Assembly: GCF_003576645.1 (NCBI RefSeq)
Contig: NC_044925.1
Location: forward strand, 1,499,097 to 1,563,096
Direction: 5' to 3'
Source of the DNA: Ipomoea triloba
Taxonomy: Eukaryota; Streptophyta; Magnoliopsida; Solanales; Convolvulaceae
DNA length: 64,000 nucleotides
Both the position numbers and the translations under genes were made by a program. Positions within the stretch are counted from its first letter, which is position 1, and the number at the start of each line of letters is the position of its first letter. This document shows, in pieces, positions 21,129 to 32,809 of this stretch. Below the pieces are notes generated by a model. It was not told the origin of the DNA. It worked only from the letters and a program-made list of their open reading frames with translations, and did no database searches.

Positions 21129-22240
21129 ACTGCTGGAAAAATAATATTTCCGTCCACTTTTCCGACCAACCAGAAAAGTGGATGGTAAATTAGTTTAAAA
21201 AAAAAAAATTATTGACCACCTTAGAGGGTGGTCGGAATGTGGTCGGTATTTCCGACCATTCTTAATGGTGGTCGGAAATGTTATGATCATTATTTTTTAA
21301 TTGAGTAAATACCAGCGGAGGTTCTCTGACTTTGGTGTCATCGCCACTTTTAGTCCTCAACTTTTAAATTTACCATTCATAGTCCTCTTACTTTCGGTTT
21401 TTAGCCACTTATGATATTTCCTTTAAATTAGGCTGTTATGTCAAGGATAGAATTGTCCTTTCACAATTATTTTTTTTGGTTGAAAATTTCTTTCACAATT
21501 GTTGAGGTTGTTATTTTACTTTTGGACTTCATCCTCATCAGCATCTGGAAGAAACCCATTCCCAAGTCCCAACCAGTAACCACCATAATTTGATGATTTG
21601 ATCCAACCCTCCAAATAGAATGTTTTCAGACTTAGTCCATCACTATTTCCTCTATGAATTGAATTTTAGTTTTGGAAAGGACCTATGGATTTCTAAAAGT
21701 CTGAGCATGGCGGAGGAACACAACTACCCGAAAGTCACCGCCCATGCGCCAACTATTACAGCTTTTTCGAAAGCCCCGCGACGTAGAATTACTGCTCCAA
21801 ATGCTACCGGGACATCTGCCTCAAGGGCTCCCAATCGAAACCCAATACTCCGGTGGATTCCATGTTCGCCACGTATGGCGTCAGCACCGTTAGAGAATTT
21901 GAAGGGAAGAATGGTCGCGGCGCCGGTGCAGTAACAACCACAAACAGTCAATGAATCGATGCTCGAATTGCCGGAAGAAGGTTGGGTTGACTAGATTTCG
22001 GTGTTGGTGCGGGGTCATTTTCTGTGGGGTTCACAAATACCCCGAGACTCACGGAAGGACCATAAGTGGTTAGAAACCAAAAGTAAGAGGATTAGGGGTA
22101 GATTTAAAAGTTGAGGACTAAAAGTGGCGGTGCCATCAAAGTCGGAGGACCTTCGTCGGGTATTTACTCTTTTTTAATTTGTCAGATTTGACGATTTCCG
22201 ACCACCATTGGTGGTCGGAAATAAGATTATATTATATATA
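21129..22240 (+). mobile_element. CACTA-like transposon end with subterminal repeats
   Basis: CACTGCTGGAAAAATAATA at 21129 has the CACTR...GAAAAA form of CACTA-superfamily termini. Subterminal repeats follow: TTTCCGACCA(C/T) and its inverse GGTGGTCGGAAA, about six copies in 21155-21290, and again at 22194-22225 after a later MULE insertion. I did not find the opposite end (TTTTTCCAGCAGTG) downstream, so the element is truncated or its far end lies in decayed sequence. Confidence 0.6.
21303..22169. mobile_element. MULE with long TIRs and 10-bp TSD, inserted in the CACTA-like element
   Basis: Terminal GAGTAAATACC...GGTATTTACTC, with inverted similarity of more than 110 bp (CACTTTTAGTCCTCAACTTTTA facing TTAAAAGTTGAGGACTAAAAG). 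Flanked by the perfect 10-bp duplication TTTTTTAATT (21293-21302 and 22170-22179). Long TIRs plus a 9-10 bp duplication define Mutator-like elements. The core (21700-21960) is much more GC-rich than its surroundings and has open frames on both strands. This may be a captured gene piece (Pack-MULE), but I do not recognise it. Confidence 0.85.
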
Positions 22241-23320
22241 TATATAATCCCTCCATCTTTCCACAGACAAATCTTCAAACTCTTTTTTACCCCAACCTAT
22301 CGCGCTAATGCTAAACCTACGGAGTCAGTGATCTCCATCCTCAACCGATTTGTACACTGATAAAGTGATCTCCATCCTCAACCAAGTCATTGCCATCTTC
22401 AATCTAAAGCTATGGAGTTAGACATCCACATCTTCAACCGAAAGGTATCACCATTTTAGTCTTAATATCCATGCATCCTTTTTTTCCTTTTTTCCTTTGG
22501 CAGATCTATAAAATTTAATTTGCTGAGCAGAGTTTAGATCCAGAGTTGAGAGCATCATTTTTTAGCCCTAGACTTATGGAGGTAGTGAGCCAAATGTTTT
22601 CTGATTTAAGATCTTATCGAATTGACGTTTGATAATCTAGTGGGATTTAACCTTTTGCTTTTCCACACTCATTCTTTGGACATGCTTCTTCAATCTCCCA
22701 TTGGTTGTCATTTTGCTTGCAGTAAAGTGACTATTTATTTTGTGATTAATTTTCAATTCAAGTAATTCCATTCCACAGGCTTAAGGACAGGAAATCAAGT
22801 TTAACCTCTTGTTTCCTGCTAACTCACTTGTTAATGCACATAATTTGCAATGCAGCTGTTGAAATGTCTACTAAATAGTGTTTTTAATTTGCTACAGTAA
22901 CAATTGTTTTAAGAAGAATATAGTTATGGCAACTTTTTGCTATTTTGCGATGTTGGTGTTTGGATCCAACTGAGTTAGTATTGAGCATCGAGTCACTCTA
23001 CTACTTGTACTAATCATAATTCATGTGGAAGGCAATAACCACGCCCATAGTTAAGATATCAGAATTTCTTAGTTTATTAGGCCATTATTGTATTATTAAT
23101 GAAGAAATCTTGCCCTATTTGTTCCAGATATACTGCACATTTTCTCATACTTGTCTAGGGATCTGAACTTTCTCGAGCACACAAGTAACATTGGTTCGAA
23201 GGAGTGAGCACATTACTAATTTACTGAATTTTGTGATCGTTACATATTTTCAGCAGTTAAAATGGATTTTTGTTCTCACCGTGGACATTAGTAACTCTGA
23301 AATACCTTGTACAAGTTTTG
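22240..23320. other. Interior of the CACTA-like element or old gene intron, no gene recognised
   Basis: Mixed-composition DNA with repeated phrases TGATCTCCATCCTCAACC (22328 and 22367). It lies between CACTA-type subterminal repeats and a recognisable exon at 23324, so it may be leader and intron sequence of a captured gene. No coding frame is supported. Confidence 0.35.
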
Positions 23321-23323
23321 CAG

Positions 23324-23439
23324 GTATCATCGGGCGAGGCCTATAATCATAGATCCTGGCTTATATCATTCTAAGAAATCTGGTGTATTTTGGGCCAAGG
23401 AGACGAGGTCATTGCCTGCTTCTTTTATGCTCTTCATGG
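23324..23439 (+). pseudogene. Captured exon of a GT14 (GLCAT14-like) glycosyltransferase
   Basis: A 116-bp segment reads, in one frame, YHRARPIIIDPGLYHSKK and then SGVFWAKETRSLPASFMLFM. This matches the conserved (K/R)ARPIIVDPGLY..KK.DVFW...KRS.P..FKLF region of plant GT14 core-2/I-branching-like enzymes, some of which are arabinogalactan-protein glucuronosyltransferases. It is bordered by an acceptor (TTTTGCAG before 23324) and a donor (GGTACTTACT after 23439), so it is a true exon moved with intron flanks. No other exon of the gene is visible, so it cannot make an enzyme. Identified from memory of family motifs. Confidence 0.6.
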
Positions 23440-24058
23440 GTACTTACTATTTTCTTCGACTCCTCCTTGATCAGATCTTCTAAATTGTGGGCGAGATGTA
23501 GCTTTTAATTGCCTTTTCCACATACTATTAATTAGATCGTTATTAGTCGATATCTTGCAAGAACTGGTTTTGGATTTAAGATATGATATGTAGCTCCTAT
23601 CTGGTTTGGTTTGGTTTGGTGTTTTGTGTTAGAAGGAAATAGGAGAGCATATTGAGGAAAAAGTAAGATAGCTTCAGAACTCTACAGAATTACATAATCA
23701 TTTGGGAGAAAAGACCCAAAGACTCAATTTTTGAGTCTTGCAAATATTAAATCTTTCTTTGTGTGTATTTTAATTTTCTTGTTTCTATTAATGTAAGATT
23801 TCAACTCTTACTGCCTAGTGCCTAAGAAATCAAATCCCTTCAACTTTCAGGGGAAAAAACAGCTACACAAATTTTATTTTTAGCAATCAAAATCAAATCT
23901 CTATAGCTTGCTGATGCTGTTCCCTTTTGTCATTAACTCATTATATTTTTAATTAATACAATTTTGTTTCTTATACATAAATTGCACCATGTTTAATATC
24001 TATTGGAGGCATAAACATTCTGTGTGTTAGATTACTTACATTGATAATTCTGCAAAGA
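23440..24058. other. Intron-like or intergenic DNA
   Basis: AT-rich sequence following the donor site of the captured exon. No second exon found. T-rich with a TTTGGTTTGGTTTGG repeat at 23604. Confidence 0.4.
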
Positions 24059-24938
24059 GTTTATTACCAAAATGGTCCCTCGACTATTGCGAAATTACCA
24101 ATTTGGTCCTCAACAATTTTTCTTGACCAATTAAGTCCCTCGACTTTGAAAAATTTAACCAATTTGGTCCTCCATTTATTTTTCTGTTAAACATCCGTTA
24201 AATCAGGATCAAATTGGTAATTTTGCTATAGTCAAGCGACCAAATTGGTAATTAATTTTTGGGATAAAATACAAATAAGTCATCGTACTATTTGGAAACA
24301 AGCAATTAGGCCATCCAACTCAAATAAACCATTGAACTCAAAAAATAAAGCAATTGAGCGACTAAAACCGAAAAAAAAAGAGCAATTAACCCATTTTAAA
24401 AATTTCTGGCGACAAATTTCGGCACCGACAATCATTTCCAGTGGTCGCCGCCGGTCGCCATTTCTGGCGAGGGCGACCAAAACCCTCGCTGGGAAGGCGA
24501 GGTCGTCTTCCCCAAGAGAAGGCGACCAGAAACCGCCGGTTGTCGAAAATGGTCGTCGGTGTCGAAATTTGTCACCGAAAATTTTAAAAATGGGTTAATT
24601 GCTTTTTTTTTTTTTGGGGTTGCAGTGGCTCAATTGCTTTATTTTTCTGAGTTCAATGCCTTATTTGGGGGTTATTTGAGTTGGATGACCTAATTACTTA
24701 TTCCCAAATAGTACGATGGCTTTATTGTAATTTATCCCTTAATTTTTCACTTAAATGGTCCCCTGACTATAACAAAATTACCAATTTGGTCCTGATTTAA
24801 CGGATATTAACGGAAAAATAAACAGAGGACTAAATTGGTTAAATTTTTCAAAGTCGAGGGACTTAATTAGGTACGAAAAATTGTCGAGGACCAAATTGGT
24901 AATTTCGCAATAGACGAGGGACCATTTGGGTAATAAAC
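24059..24938. mobile_element. Foldback/MULE-like element, outer member of a nested pair
   Basis: GTTTATTACCAAAATGGTCC at 24059 faces GGACCATTTGGGTAATAAAC ending at 24938, and the inversion extends about 190 bp (TTAACCAATTTGGTCCTCC facing GAGGACTAAATTGGTTAA). The arms contain repeated ACCAAATTGGTAATTT(C/T) units. A second transposon (24261-24738) sits in its centre. I could not see a clear target duplication for the outer element. Confidence 0.7.
24261..24738. mobile_element. MULE with 9-bp TSD nested in the outer element
   Basis: GGGATAAAATACAAATAAG at 24261 faces CTTTATTGTAATTTATCCC at 24738. The inverted arms run about 130 bp. Flanking 9-bp duplication TTAATTTTT (24252-24260 and 24739-24747). 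The core is GC-rich (TCGCCGCCGGTCGCC, GGCGAGGTCGTC) with internal dyads. Open frames across it are by-products. Confidence 0.82.
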
Positions 24939-24949
24939 TTTCAAGAAAT

Positions 24950-25462
24950 TGTTGATGCATATGGGTGAGTTTCATTGGAGGGAATTTCACGTGTAATTTA
25001 TATTTTAGTGATGAGAACAAAAATGCTTCACATTTAGTAATTAGCTTTGTATAGAGAAGCAATTTTCTTTCAATTGCAACTCCATTAATCTCATTTCTTA
25101 ACACTGACAGTCAAGCATTATTTTTAGTTGTCTATATTATTTAATTTTTACAAACTGATGTGATAGCAGTCTAGCAACTATAGTGTTACATTAGTTTTAT
25201 TTATCTGATTACATATTGATTCTACACTCATAATATCATTTTATTTGATTACAGAGTGTGAACTTATTACATATTATTTGGTTTTTAGTAATAATAATAT
25301 AATTAATAAAACAAATTAAGTCAATTAAATATGTGTATATAATAATAAGAAGAAATCATACCCTATATATCTATATAACTGCAAATCAATCAATATATAA
25401 TTATATATGTACGTTAGGCAATTAGGAATTATTATAATTATATAATATAATTAGGAAAATTG

Positions 25463-25495
<33 letters not shown>
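24950..25495. other. AT-rich spacer ending in (TA)n
   Basis: No gene or recognised repeat apart from the TA microsatellite at 25467-25497 that borders the next element. Confidence 0.5.
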
Positions 25496-27545
<2,050 letters not shown>

Positions 27546-27549
27546 GTAT

Positions 27550-28425
27550 ATAGTTAATATTTAAATATCTATAAGAAAATTATTATACTTTCTTTTTGAA
27601 TTAGTCATTTCCACATATAAATACAAATTTCTAATCCTTTTAAAATAAAAAACATTTGACAACCTCAACAAATTTATCCCTAGCTGCCCTATCATTTCGT
27701 TCTCCGGCCACATCAGTAGGGCTTCTCCACCATGTATCTTTCTCATCAATCAAACGATCAAAAGCTTCCAAACCTCACCAGCAATAGTAGAAGATAATGT
27801 AGAGCGCTTAGACTCATCTCTTTGCGTTCTTTCCATATGGATTTTCTACTTTTTTCTAACTATATTCCCATGTACTTCAATATTTTTTTTGCAATTTATA
27901 TCGCTTGGTATGAGCTCGAAGATACTTAAGAGGCTCTGCTTCAACAAAAGGTAAATGAGGAGGAGGAGGTTCGGTTACAGAACCATAATGGTTTACTTTA
28001 TGGAAGAGCGTAGAGATGCGATCGAGGATGATGACGAAGGTGATTTTGATAATTTTGAAGGGTTTTATTTAACTCATAGTCAGTATGTTGACTTCGAGAT
28101 TTGTAGTGCATGTTTTATTTAACAAATACTCGAGTGTTTATTTCATGACTTCAGGTGAATTTCTTCCTAATATATTGTTATACTTACTAAATAACAAAAT
28201 ATAAGTGTAGCACAAAATTTTGAAATAACTGAGCAACAAGTAATTAAATTGATGATATATAAATGGATCAACAAGGCAGATTATTTACATATTGCATTTA
28301 TAGACGTATTTTAGAACCACATATCACAAGCTCCAGGCTTTGTTTTAAAACTAATTTTTTGTGCATGTTCCCAATTTGTATATTTGATTCGTACTCAATG
28401 GAATCGATGTTAAACCCATAGTCTG
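27550..28425. other. Intergenic, no gene recognised
   Basis: AT-rich. A short purine-rich stretch (27955-28075, GAGGAGGAGGAGG and GATGATGACGAAGGTGA) looks exon-like but has no frame I can identify. May be a decayed gene fragment. Confidence 0.4.
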
Positions 28426-28429
28426 AACT

Positions 28430-29790
28430 AGTCTTTAGATGATTTTGTTATTTACTATTCTTTAGGCTTTAGTTTTGATTCTATTGTAACTTCCTTTTGT
28501 ATAGTGCTATATATACCTTCAGTGTAAAGCATAAATGAAATCAATTCATTCCTACTCTTCACATGGTATCAGAGCTAGCAACTATTCTTAATTTTTTTTT
28601 CTTTTTCTTCTCCCTAGCCTACACTGCACTGCTACACAATGTCTACCACAAATGAAACAACCGCAATTGATACACCCATAGTCCAAATTACTGCTCCTGC
28701 GAATTTCCTTACTACTTGACCTGTCCGGAACCGCAAGCCTAATCCTAAATATTTTGGTCCTTCTTTTGTCAATACCGCCTCATCAGTACATCCCTTACCT
28801 CCTCGTCTGGAACCTAACACCATTACCCAAGCGTTGAGAGATCCTTTGTGGCGTAAGGCAATGGACGAAGAGTATGAGGCTTTACTACGGAATATCACTT
28901 GGGTTTTGGTACCACGACAATCCAGACCGGTAATTGGGTGCAAATGGGTGTTCCGGGTTAAACGTAAGCCAGATGGTTCTGTTGACAGGTATAAGGCACG
29001 ACTTGTAGCGAATGGGTATTTACAGCAAGCTGGGCGTGATTTCTTTGAAACATATAGCCCAGTAATGAAACCTGTTACTATACGTGTGGTTATTTCTATT
29101 GCATTGCATAATAATTGGCCTATACGGCAGTTAGACATTAATAACGCGTTTTTGAATGGAACGTTGACTGAAACTGTTTTTATGGAACAACCACCGGGTT
29201 ATGTTAATGTGGATTTTCCCTCTCATGTTTGTCAGCTTAAAAAAGCTTTGTATGGCCTTAAACAGGCACCGCGAGCCTGGTACCTTGAGCTTAGCCCTTT
29301 TTTGTTGCGTTATGGTTTTGTCAAGTCACAGGCAAGCGCTTCCTTATTTGTTTACTCAGCTAATGGCATTCTCATGTACTTTTTGGTGTATGTCGATGAT
29401 ATCCTACTGACCGGGAGTAGCGCTGTATGTGTTGAGCAGTGTGTACGAGCATTGTCTAATGCCTTTGCATTGAAAGACTTGGGTCCTGTTCATCATTTTC
29501 TAGGTGTAGATGTCATTTCGACTATGGCTGGTATGTTTTTGTCCCAATCACAGTATATTTATGATATTTTGGTCAAATTTCACATGGATGGTGCTAAGCC
29601 AGTTTCCACGCCCATGAGTTCTTCAGAGGTTCTCCCTTTGCCGGACTCTTCTACAGTTGTTGATCCTACAGGTTATCGCAGGCTTATTGGTATGTTGCAA
29701 TATTTAAGCATTACTCGTCCAGATGTTTCGTTTGTTGTGAATCGTTTGTCACAGTTTATGCATGTGAACAGACAATTTTACTCCTTTATT
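28430..29790 (+). mobile_element. Truncated Ty1/copia retrotransposon
   Basis: The end of a 5' LTR (up to about 28563, with GCTATATATACCTTCAGTG as a possible promoter) is followed directly by the primer-binding site TGGTATCAGAGC at 28564-28575. The internal region starts only 64 bp later and goes straight into reverse transcriptase. Gag, protease and most of integrase are missing. The right end is cut inside pol near 29770 and joined to other repeat DNA, so there is no 3' LTR. The left LTR boundary was not located. Confidence 0.8.
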
Positions 29791-29793
29791 TGA
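28639..29793 (+). pseudogene. Copia pol remnant: reverse transcriptase domain
   Basis: One frame from ATG 28639 to 29793 with a single in-frame TGA at 28717-28719. After [10 protein letters not shown] come the copia RT hallmarks: [86 protein letters not shown], and the catalytic YVDD at about 29390-29401. It ends at [17 protein letters not shown], just before RNase H. The uninterrupted part (28834-29793) is 319 residues, so decay is recent, but lacking RNase H, integrase and gag it cannot transpose alone. Ty1/copia retrotransposon, not a virus. Confidence 0.9.
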
Positions 29794-29945
29794 TCTCAAT
29801 TTAACCAAAATTTGACAAAATGACCAACATTGGAAATGATTTGAAAGTCAAGGAACCTAAATTGTCCAAATTAAAAGTCGGGGACTAATTTTGAAAAATC
29901 AACATAGTCGGAGGACCATTGCTGAAATTAACTCCTTAAATAAAT
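29770..29945. mobile_element. One arm of a MULE/foldback element
   Basis: TAAAAGTCGGGGACTAATTTTG and GTCGGAGGACCATTGCTGAAATTAACTC resemble the terminal arms of the foldbacks at 50068-50395 and 52300-52595 (phrases such as CTCGGAGGACCA..TGGTATTAACTC). Only one arm is present, abutting the cut copia element. Confidence 0.4.
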
Positions 29946-30208
29946 AGAGCATTAATTAATTTCCCCATTATTATGCAACACAGTGGTTAACTACGAAGCT
30001 ACCATCTTCTTTCTCTCTTGTTTATCTGCAATACCATTTCTAAGGCATAAAGGTTGAAGCCTGCTGGCACGAATCTTGGGATTTCTAGGGGAATAGTTTA
30101 GAAGTTGAAGAAGAAATTAAAGCATATATTAATTAAAGATTTAGTAAAATCTAGGAATGCATACATAAATTTACATATTTAACATTATTCTTACATATGT
30201 CTCAAACC
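29946..30208. repeat. SOT6 3'-flanking module
   Basis: Matches 34010-34226 near SOT7 closely: AACACAGTGGTTAACTAC, AAGCTACCATCTTCTT, TTAGTAAAATCTAGGAATGC, TTTACATATTTAACATTATTC. It ties SOT6 and SOT7 as recent duplicates. Confidence 0.75.
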
Positions 30209-30218
30209 AATTAAACAC

Positions 30219-30349
30219 TCCCTGGGTCAGCTTCTGTGCCTCTCGAAGCGAACAGAGTTTAATCGAGTGGACTCAAAAAGTAAGACAAGCGAAGAAAAAT
30301 TCTGACCACTTTGTGGTTTACAAAAAAAAAAAAAAAGAAAAAAAAAACT
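30219..30349 (+). mobile_element. SINE with poly(A) tail, shared with the SOT7 flank
   Basis: TCTGTGCCTCTCGAAGCGAAC...GTGGTTTACA followed by an A-rich tail of about 27 bp, flanked by AATTAAACAC (30209-30218 and 30350-30359). It lies 11 bp from the SOT6 stop codon. The same insertion, partly deleted at its 5' side, is at 34227-34331. Confidence 0.85.
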
Positions 30350-30360
30350 AATTAAACACA

Positions 30361-31296
30361 CTAAATCCCATAAATAAAACCAGATTTGTGAAATTTCTCC
30401 AAAGTAAGTGCATCTATACTTTTGATAGCCTCATCACTGAAGTAACTTGTATGGTCACCCACATTTGCTTGTCTAAAAAATGAATTATAAGGAGTTGGAA
30501 ACCAATCAGGACAATTCTCAGACTTATTCACCTTATGATTCTTCAAAACCTCAAAGCTACAGCACTTAACTATCTCCTCCACTTCCTTATCCTCCTCGCC
30601 ACCGACAAAAGGACAACCTAAAAACTCAGCCAATCTTTTAACATGAGTTTTAGTATCATCCTTTAACTCTTCATAAGTAATAAAGAAGAATTTACTAGGA
30701 TTCTTCAAATTAGCCATTCTGTACCCCAATACATGCTCGTAGTAAGGTCCGGTAGGTACAGTCCCACGAAGAAATTTCTCCACGGCTTCTTCCAACTCCC
30801 ATGGCGCTTCCTCGGCCATCTTCCACTTATTGGCGAAATGCCAGAGAAAATTTAAGGTGTCCTTTGGGTTCCTGGCAACATAAACCACACGACAGCCCGA
30901 GGATTCCAAGGTTTTGCCTAGCAGTTGGTAAGGGATATGCGTATTGAAAAGTCTAGTGGTATCCTCGGACGACAGGTGAGTTGAGGATTCTTGATGATGA
31001 TCTCCATAGACTTGAAATTCTAGGAAAGGCACGAGGTCGTGGGGGTTGTGAAGAGAGGAGCGATTGATGATGGAGTAAAGAAGAGATTTGAGCCATGTGG
31101 TGCCGGTTTTAGGAAAGGAACTCAAGATTACGTCGCTCGGACGTGGGTTGAACTCGGCTAGCACTCGGTTAATTATGAGGATATAAAGAGGCATGAACCA
31201 AAAGCCATTGATCTGCTCTAAATGTTTATCTCCCCACCATTTCTCTTCTTCTGAGATATTGCTGTTCTCCATAATCGAGATTTTTGAAAACTCCAT
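30361..31296 (-). CDS. SOT6: sulfotransferase, intact frame, PAPS-site Ser to Phe, duplicated start region
   Basis: 311 residues, single exon. P-loop PKTGTTWLK at 62-70, catalytic His near 120 in NTHIPYQ, C-terminal FRQANVGDHTSYFSD. The 3'-phosphate motif reads RNPKDTLNFLWHF: the serine found in SOT5, SOT8, SOT9 and SOT10 is Phe150 (plus-strand codon 30847-30849 AAA where others have AGA). That serine contacts PAPS in characterised family members, so activity is doubtful. Start: a tandem duplication of about 24 bp (CTCCATAATCGAGATT twice, 31268-31306) created a second in-frame ATG. The outer one (31296) lies 42 bp from the TATA box, the usual spacing here, and adds MEFSKISI. The inner ATG (31272) is the ancestral one. 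A 562-bp transposon sits 170 bp upstream. Confidence 0.9.
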   Translation of the reverse strand: MEFSKISIMENSNISEEEKWWGDKHLEQINGFWFMPLYILIINRVLAEFNPRPSDVILSSFPKTGTTWLKSLLYSIINRSSLHNPHDLVPFLEFQVYGDHHQESSTHLSSEDTTRLFNTHIPYQLLGKTLESSGCRVVYVARNPKDTLNFLWHFANKWKMAEEAPWELEEAVEKFLRGTVPTGPYYEHVLGYRMANLKNPSKFFFITYEELKDDTKTHVKRLAEFLGCPFVGGEEDKEVEEIVKCCSFEVLKNHKVNKSENCPDWFPTPYNSFFRQANVGDHTSYFSDEAIKSIDALTLEKFHKSGFIYGI

Positions 31297-31337
31297 AATC
31301 GAGATTAATTGATGACTAATAATTCAAAGCTATTTTA

Positions 31338-31347
31338 ATATTTATAG
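31338..31347 (-). promoter_or_regulatory. TATA box of SOT6
   Basis: CTATAAATAT on the minus strand, in the conserved subfamily promoter block. A transposon has landed about 120 bp upstream of it (31465). Confidence 0.7.
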
Positions 31348-31464
31348 TGGTTTGGTTTGAAGAGATGAGAGATAAATTATCCTGAATCGACGACAACACA
31401 TCATGTGATCCTTATCGTGTAGCGTAACTGCCATCCACCAAATTAAACTAAGCTACCTAACATC

Positions 31465-32026
31465 TAGTTCTTATATCGTGGACCGCGGTCCCAAAATGAC
31501 GTCGTTTTAGTAAGTGGGAGACGGAGTCCCGTAATTGACACTACAGTTCATTCTAAAAGATACTGTCTTTTTGATATTATTGAATGAAACTGTAGTTATA
31601 TCAAAATGTAACTGTAGTTGTGTTGAAATGTAACTGCAGGGTATATGAAAAGATACTGAATAACAGTTTCACATTTGTGTTTGATATTATCGAATGAAAC
31701 TGTAGTTATATCAAAATGTAACTGTAGTTGTGTTGAAATGTAACTGCAGTGTATATGAACAGATACTGAATAACAGTTTCACATTTGTGTTTTTATATTA
31801 TCGAATAAAACTATAGTTATATCAAAATGTAACTGCAGTTGTGTTGAAAGGTAACTGTAGTTGTGTTGAAATGTTACTGAAGTTGTGTTGAAATGTAACT
31901 GCAGTATATATGAAAAGAAAGTTAGTGGTGCGAATTCATTCGTCTGCTTTCATTAATCAAAACGACGTCGTTTTGGGACCGCGGTCCACAATGCATTGTG
32001 GACCACGGTCCACGATATAATTTGCG
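31465..32026. mobile_element. GGACCATGGTCC-family transposon in the SOT6 promoter, 10-bp TSD
   Basis: TTATATCGTGGACCGCGGTCC at the left faces GGACCACGGTCCACGATATAA at the right. AACGACGTCGTTTTGGGACC lies inside. Flanked by the perfect 10-bp duplication ACCTAACATC (31455-31464 and 32027-32036). SOT2, SOT5 and SOT9 have the uninterrupted site (CTACCTAACATCACTG). The core is about three units of a 115-bp minisatellite (GAAACTGTAGTTATATC, AACAGTTTCACATTTGTG). No transposase. The 9-10 bp duplication points to Mutator-like mobilisation. Confidence 0.88.
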
Positions 32027-32036
32027 ACCTAACATC

Positions 32037-32620
32037 ACTGTCTCACATTCCTTAAAAAAAAAAAAAAAACATCGCTGTCTCACATGCCATGGAACAGAGA
32101 TATACCAATAATTGTGTAGATTTGACTTGATTTTGACAAAATTGTGGAGATTCAAAACCTTAGATAATTTTGCGAAAAAGCACTAATCTCATTACCTTCT
32201 TTTTAAAACTCTATTTGGAAAGAAAGTTATTGGACTAGCTTATTTTATTTTTTTTACGGAAAGGTAATGGCATTGCCTTCTTTTCACTACTATTGCCTTC
32301 TTTCCGCTCTCAATTTTTAATAGGAAATTTTTATTATTTCAAATTTGTGTTTTAAAATTTTTATTTTATTAAATATTAATTAATAACATAAAACTTTTAG
32401 AAAAAAGTAATCATATAAAATATTTTAAAATTTAAATAGTCAGATTGGCTAAAGTGGTAGTCGACTCTAACGAATTGAAATAGTCAGGAATCCATACCTC
32501 TAAGACGACGACGACGACAACAATAACAATAATAATGCCACAACCAAATTCCGTACAAATAAAAAACACTAATTATTATTATTATTGTTATTAATTATTA
32601 TTAACAAAATAAATATCAAT
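32037..32620. other. SOT6 upstream flank and AT-rich spacer
   Basis: An A run (32054-32070) interrupts a short direct repeat (CATC(A/G)CTGTCTCACAT). Then AT-rich DNA with GACGACGACGAC and ATTATTATTATT microsatellites near 32505-32590. No gene. Confidence 0.5.
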
Positions 32621-32624
32621 AATG

Positions 32625-32765
32625 TCAAAGATCTTGTGGTCTAGTGGCATCCGGTTTATATTCCCACATGAATGGGAGTGGGTTCGAGCTTTAGTGGAGG
32701 CAACGACTTTGTGCTTTACAATAGGTATATTGTAACAGAGTCAGTAGCACTCAAAACGACGGGCT
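32625..32765 (+). mobile_element. tRNA-derived SINE
   Basis: GTGGTCTAGTGGCATCCGG (A box) and GAGTGGGTTCGAGCTTTAG (B box) are about 45 bp apart, as expected for a pol III internal promoter. The rest extends to about 32765. Same family as the copy at 45335-45474. Target duplication not identified. Confidence 0.6.
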
Positions 32766-32809
32766 TTTGTGGGCCGGCCCATTAAGCCCGCATGCTAGGA
32801 TTTTGCAAG

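Noticed and set aside
21620..21951. Genes on both strands in the core of the MULE at 21303-22169
   Set aside because: Overlapping frames reflect GC-rich composition. I recognise no protein, although a captured fragment remains possible.
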